Source: Thermoplasmata archaeon (GTDB taxonomy: Archaea > Thermoplasmatota > Thermoplasmata > Lutacidiplasmatales > UBA184). From it: 6,470 nucleotides of DNA. The notes below the pieces were generated by a model. It did not search any database and was not told where the DNA came from. It saw nothing but the letters and a program-made list of their open reading frames with translations. This document shows positions 5,955 to 6,470 of the stretch, piece after piece; position 1 is the first letter of the stretch; each line of letters opens with the position of its first letter. The stretch lies in contig JASHUV010000087.1 in assembly GCA_030039825.1 (NCBI GenBank), positions 1-6,470 of the forward strand, written 5' to 3'. A program made the translations under genes and the position numbers.

Positions 5955-5964
5955 GACCGGGAGG

Positions 5965-5993
5965 CCGGTGCGCCGGCGGTCCCGGCGCACCGG
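5965..5993. terminator. Perfect 12-bp hairpin just after copA
   Basis: Positions 5965-5976 (ccggtgcgccgg) and 5982-5993 (ccggcgcaccgg) are exact inverted repeats around a 5-base loop, starting 10 bases after the copA stop codon. The G at 5964 could add a G-U pair. There is no T tract, so it is not a textbook intrinsic terminator. Its position between convergent genes suggests a role in ending or protecting transcripts from both sides. Confidence 0.45.
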
Positions 5994-6025
5994 TGAGGGG
6001 CGGGACCGGTCAGGGCCGGGGGGAC

Positions 6026-6060
6026 CCGGAGCCGCCCGGGAACGGGCGGGGGGGCTCCGG
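6026..6060. terminator. Second, bulged hairpin between copA and hsp20
   Basis: Positions 6026-6032 pair with 6054-6060 (ccggagc/gctccgg), and directly inside them 6033-6038 pair with 6043-6048 (cgcccg/cgggcg), closing on a GGAA tetraloop. Five unpaired G at 6049-6053 form a bulge. With the first hairpin it makes up most of the 137-base gap between the convergent genes, which holds no reading frame I would support. It could act on the hsp20 transcript as well as the copA transcript. Confidence 0.35.
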
Positions 6061-6091
6061 CCCGGAGGGGAACGGGCGCGGCTCGAGCGGC

Positions 6092-6470
6092 TCAGGCAAC
6101 GGGGATCATCTCCTCGGGCGCCGGCGTCGGCTTCGGGATACGGACGATGAGGACCCCGTTCTCGTACTTCGCCCGGATCGCGCTCGCGGCGACCGCCTCG
6201 GGAAGCTCGAAGGTCCGGTCGTAGACCACCTGGGGTCCCTCGGACGGGCTCCCGTCGCCCGTCCCGCCGGTCGCGGGGGCGGGCGTCTCGGCGCGGAGCG
6301 TGAGCTCGCTGCCCTGCAGGCGGACCTGGAGGCCCTGCCTCGGGAGTCCGGGGAGCTCGGCGACGATCTCGAAGGCGTCGTCGAGCTCGACGACGCTCGT
6401 CCGGAATCGGGGGAGCCCCCAGGCGACGCCCGGGCCGTAGCGGCGGGCGTACCAGCGGTCGAACGGCGCG
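6092..6470 (-). CDS. hsp20: Hsp20/alpha-crystallin small heat shock protein, start beyond the window
   Basis: The last 125 residues of a minus-strand gene are visible, ending at TGA (complement of 6092-6094). The alpha-crystallin domain covers about residues 22-113 of the fragment. It opens with FRTSVVELDDAFEIVAELPG and closes with YENGVLIVRIPK, which matches the family's A-x-x-x-NGVL signature. Between strands, residues 61-80 form a Gly/Pro/Ala/Thr-rich loop rather than the charged loop common in the family. The C-terminus ends MIPVA, containing the I-x-V tail motif that docks between dimers in the oligomer. The protein is an ATP-independent holdase in the cytoplasm that binds unfolding proteins under stress. 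The N-terminal arm is partly seen (FDRWYARRYGPG), but its start and promoter lie to the right of the window. It converges on copA and is not part of the copper unit. Confidence 0.93.
   Translation of the reverse strand, partial: APFDRWYARRYGPGVAWGLPRFRTSVVELDDAFEIVAELPGLPRQGLQVRLQGSELTLRAETPAPATGGTGDGSPSEGPQVVYDRTFELPEAVAASAIRAKYENGVLIVRIPKPTPAPEEMIPVA

Noticed and set aside
5968..6150. A 60-codon plus-strand open frame after copA.
   Set aside because: It runs through two hairpins and into the antisense of hsp20. Its composition is Arg/Gly/Ala/Ser-rich and it has no supported start.
1..6470. Mobile elements, CRISPR arrays, tRNA or rRNA genes, defence genes.
   Set aside because: I looked for direct repeats, terminal inverted repeats, regularly spaced repeats and tRNA-like cloverleaf ends and saw none. 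All recognisable genes are ordinary metabolic, metal-handling, membrane or stress genes.

Overview
The window is a very GC-rich stretch packed with protein genes. I recognise seven intact genes and one gene cut by the right edge. No RNA gene, mobile element or CRISPR array is visible. The organism is most likely a high-GC archaeon, possibly of the Thermoplasmatota, but the lineage is a guess. The archaeal reading rests on three things. Several genes have an AT-rich, TATA-like element about 25-37 bases upstream of the start codon and no Shine-Dalgarno sequence, the layout of archaeal leaderless or short-leader genes. A small TRASH/YHS protein sits directly in front of a TRASH-headed copper ATPase, an arrangement known from archaeal copper operons. 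The gene set also includes an Hsp20 and a DUF72 protein, which fit but do not discriminate.

Left part (1-1932): a GC hairpin at 37-71 is followed by a two-gene unit, a small winged-helix regulator (140-442) and a four-helix membrane protein (449-904). The second gene starts 6 bases after the first ends and has a perfect GGAGGT site. Its end overlaps, tail to tail, the end of a minus-strand YdjM/YfhP-type (DUF457) membrane protein (886-1932).

Centre (1933-3662): a 121-base divergent promoter region carries one TATA-like element for each direction. To the right are a GTP cyclohydrolase II (ribA, best start 2054), the first committed enzyme of riboflavin synthesis, and a DUF72/YecE protein (2835-3662) with its own TATA-like element.

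Right part (3663-6470): a copper-handling unit. A 45-residue stand-alone TRASH/YHS protein (3730-3867) is followed two bases later by a Cu(+)-type P1B ATPase (copA, 3870-5954) that begins with a second, similar TRASH domain. The likely job is sensing or delivery of Cu(I) by the small protein and export by the pump. A GC hairpin region of 137 bases separates copA from a convergent Hsp20 chaperone gene whose start lies beyond the window.

Most of the window is conventional. The parts most worth following up are the paired TRASH domains, the regulator/membrane-protein pair of unknown role, and the consistent promoter geometry.
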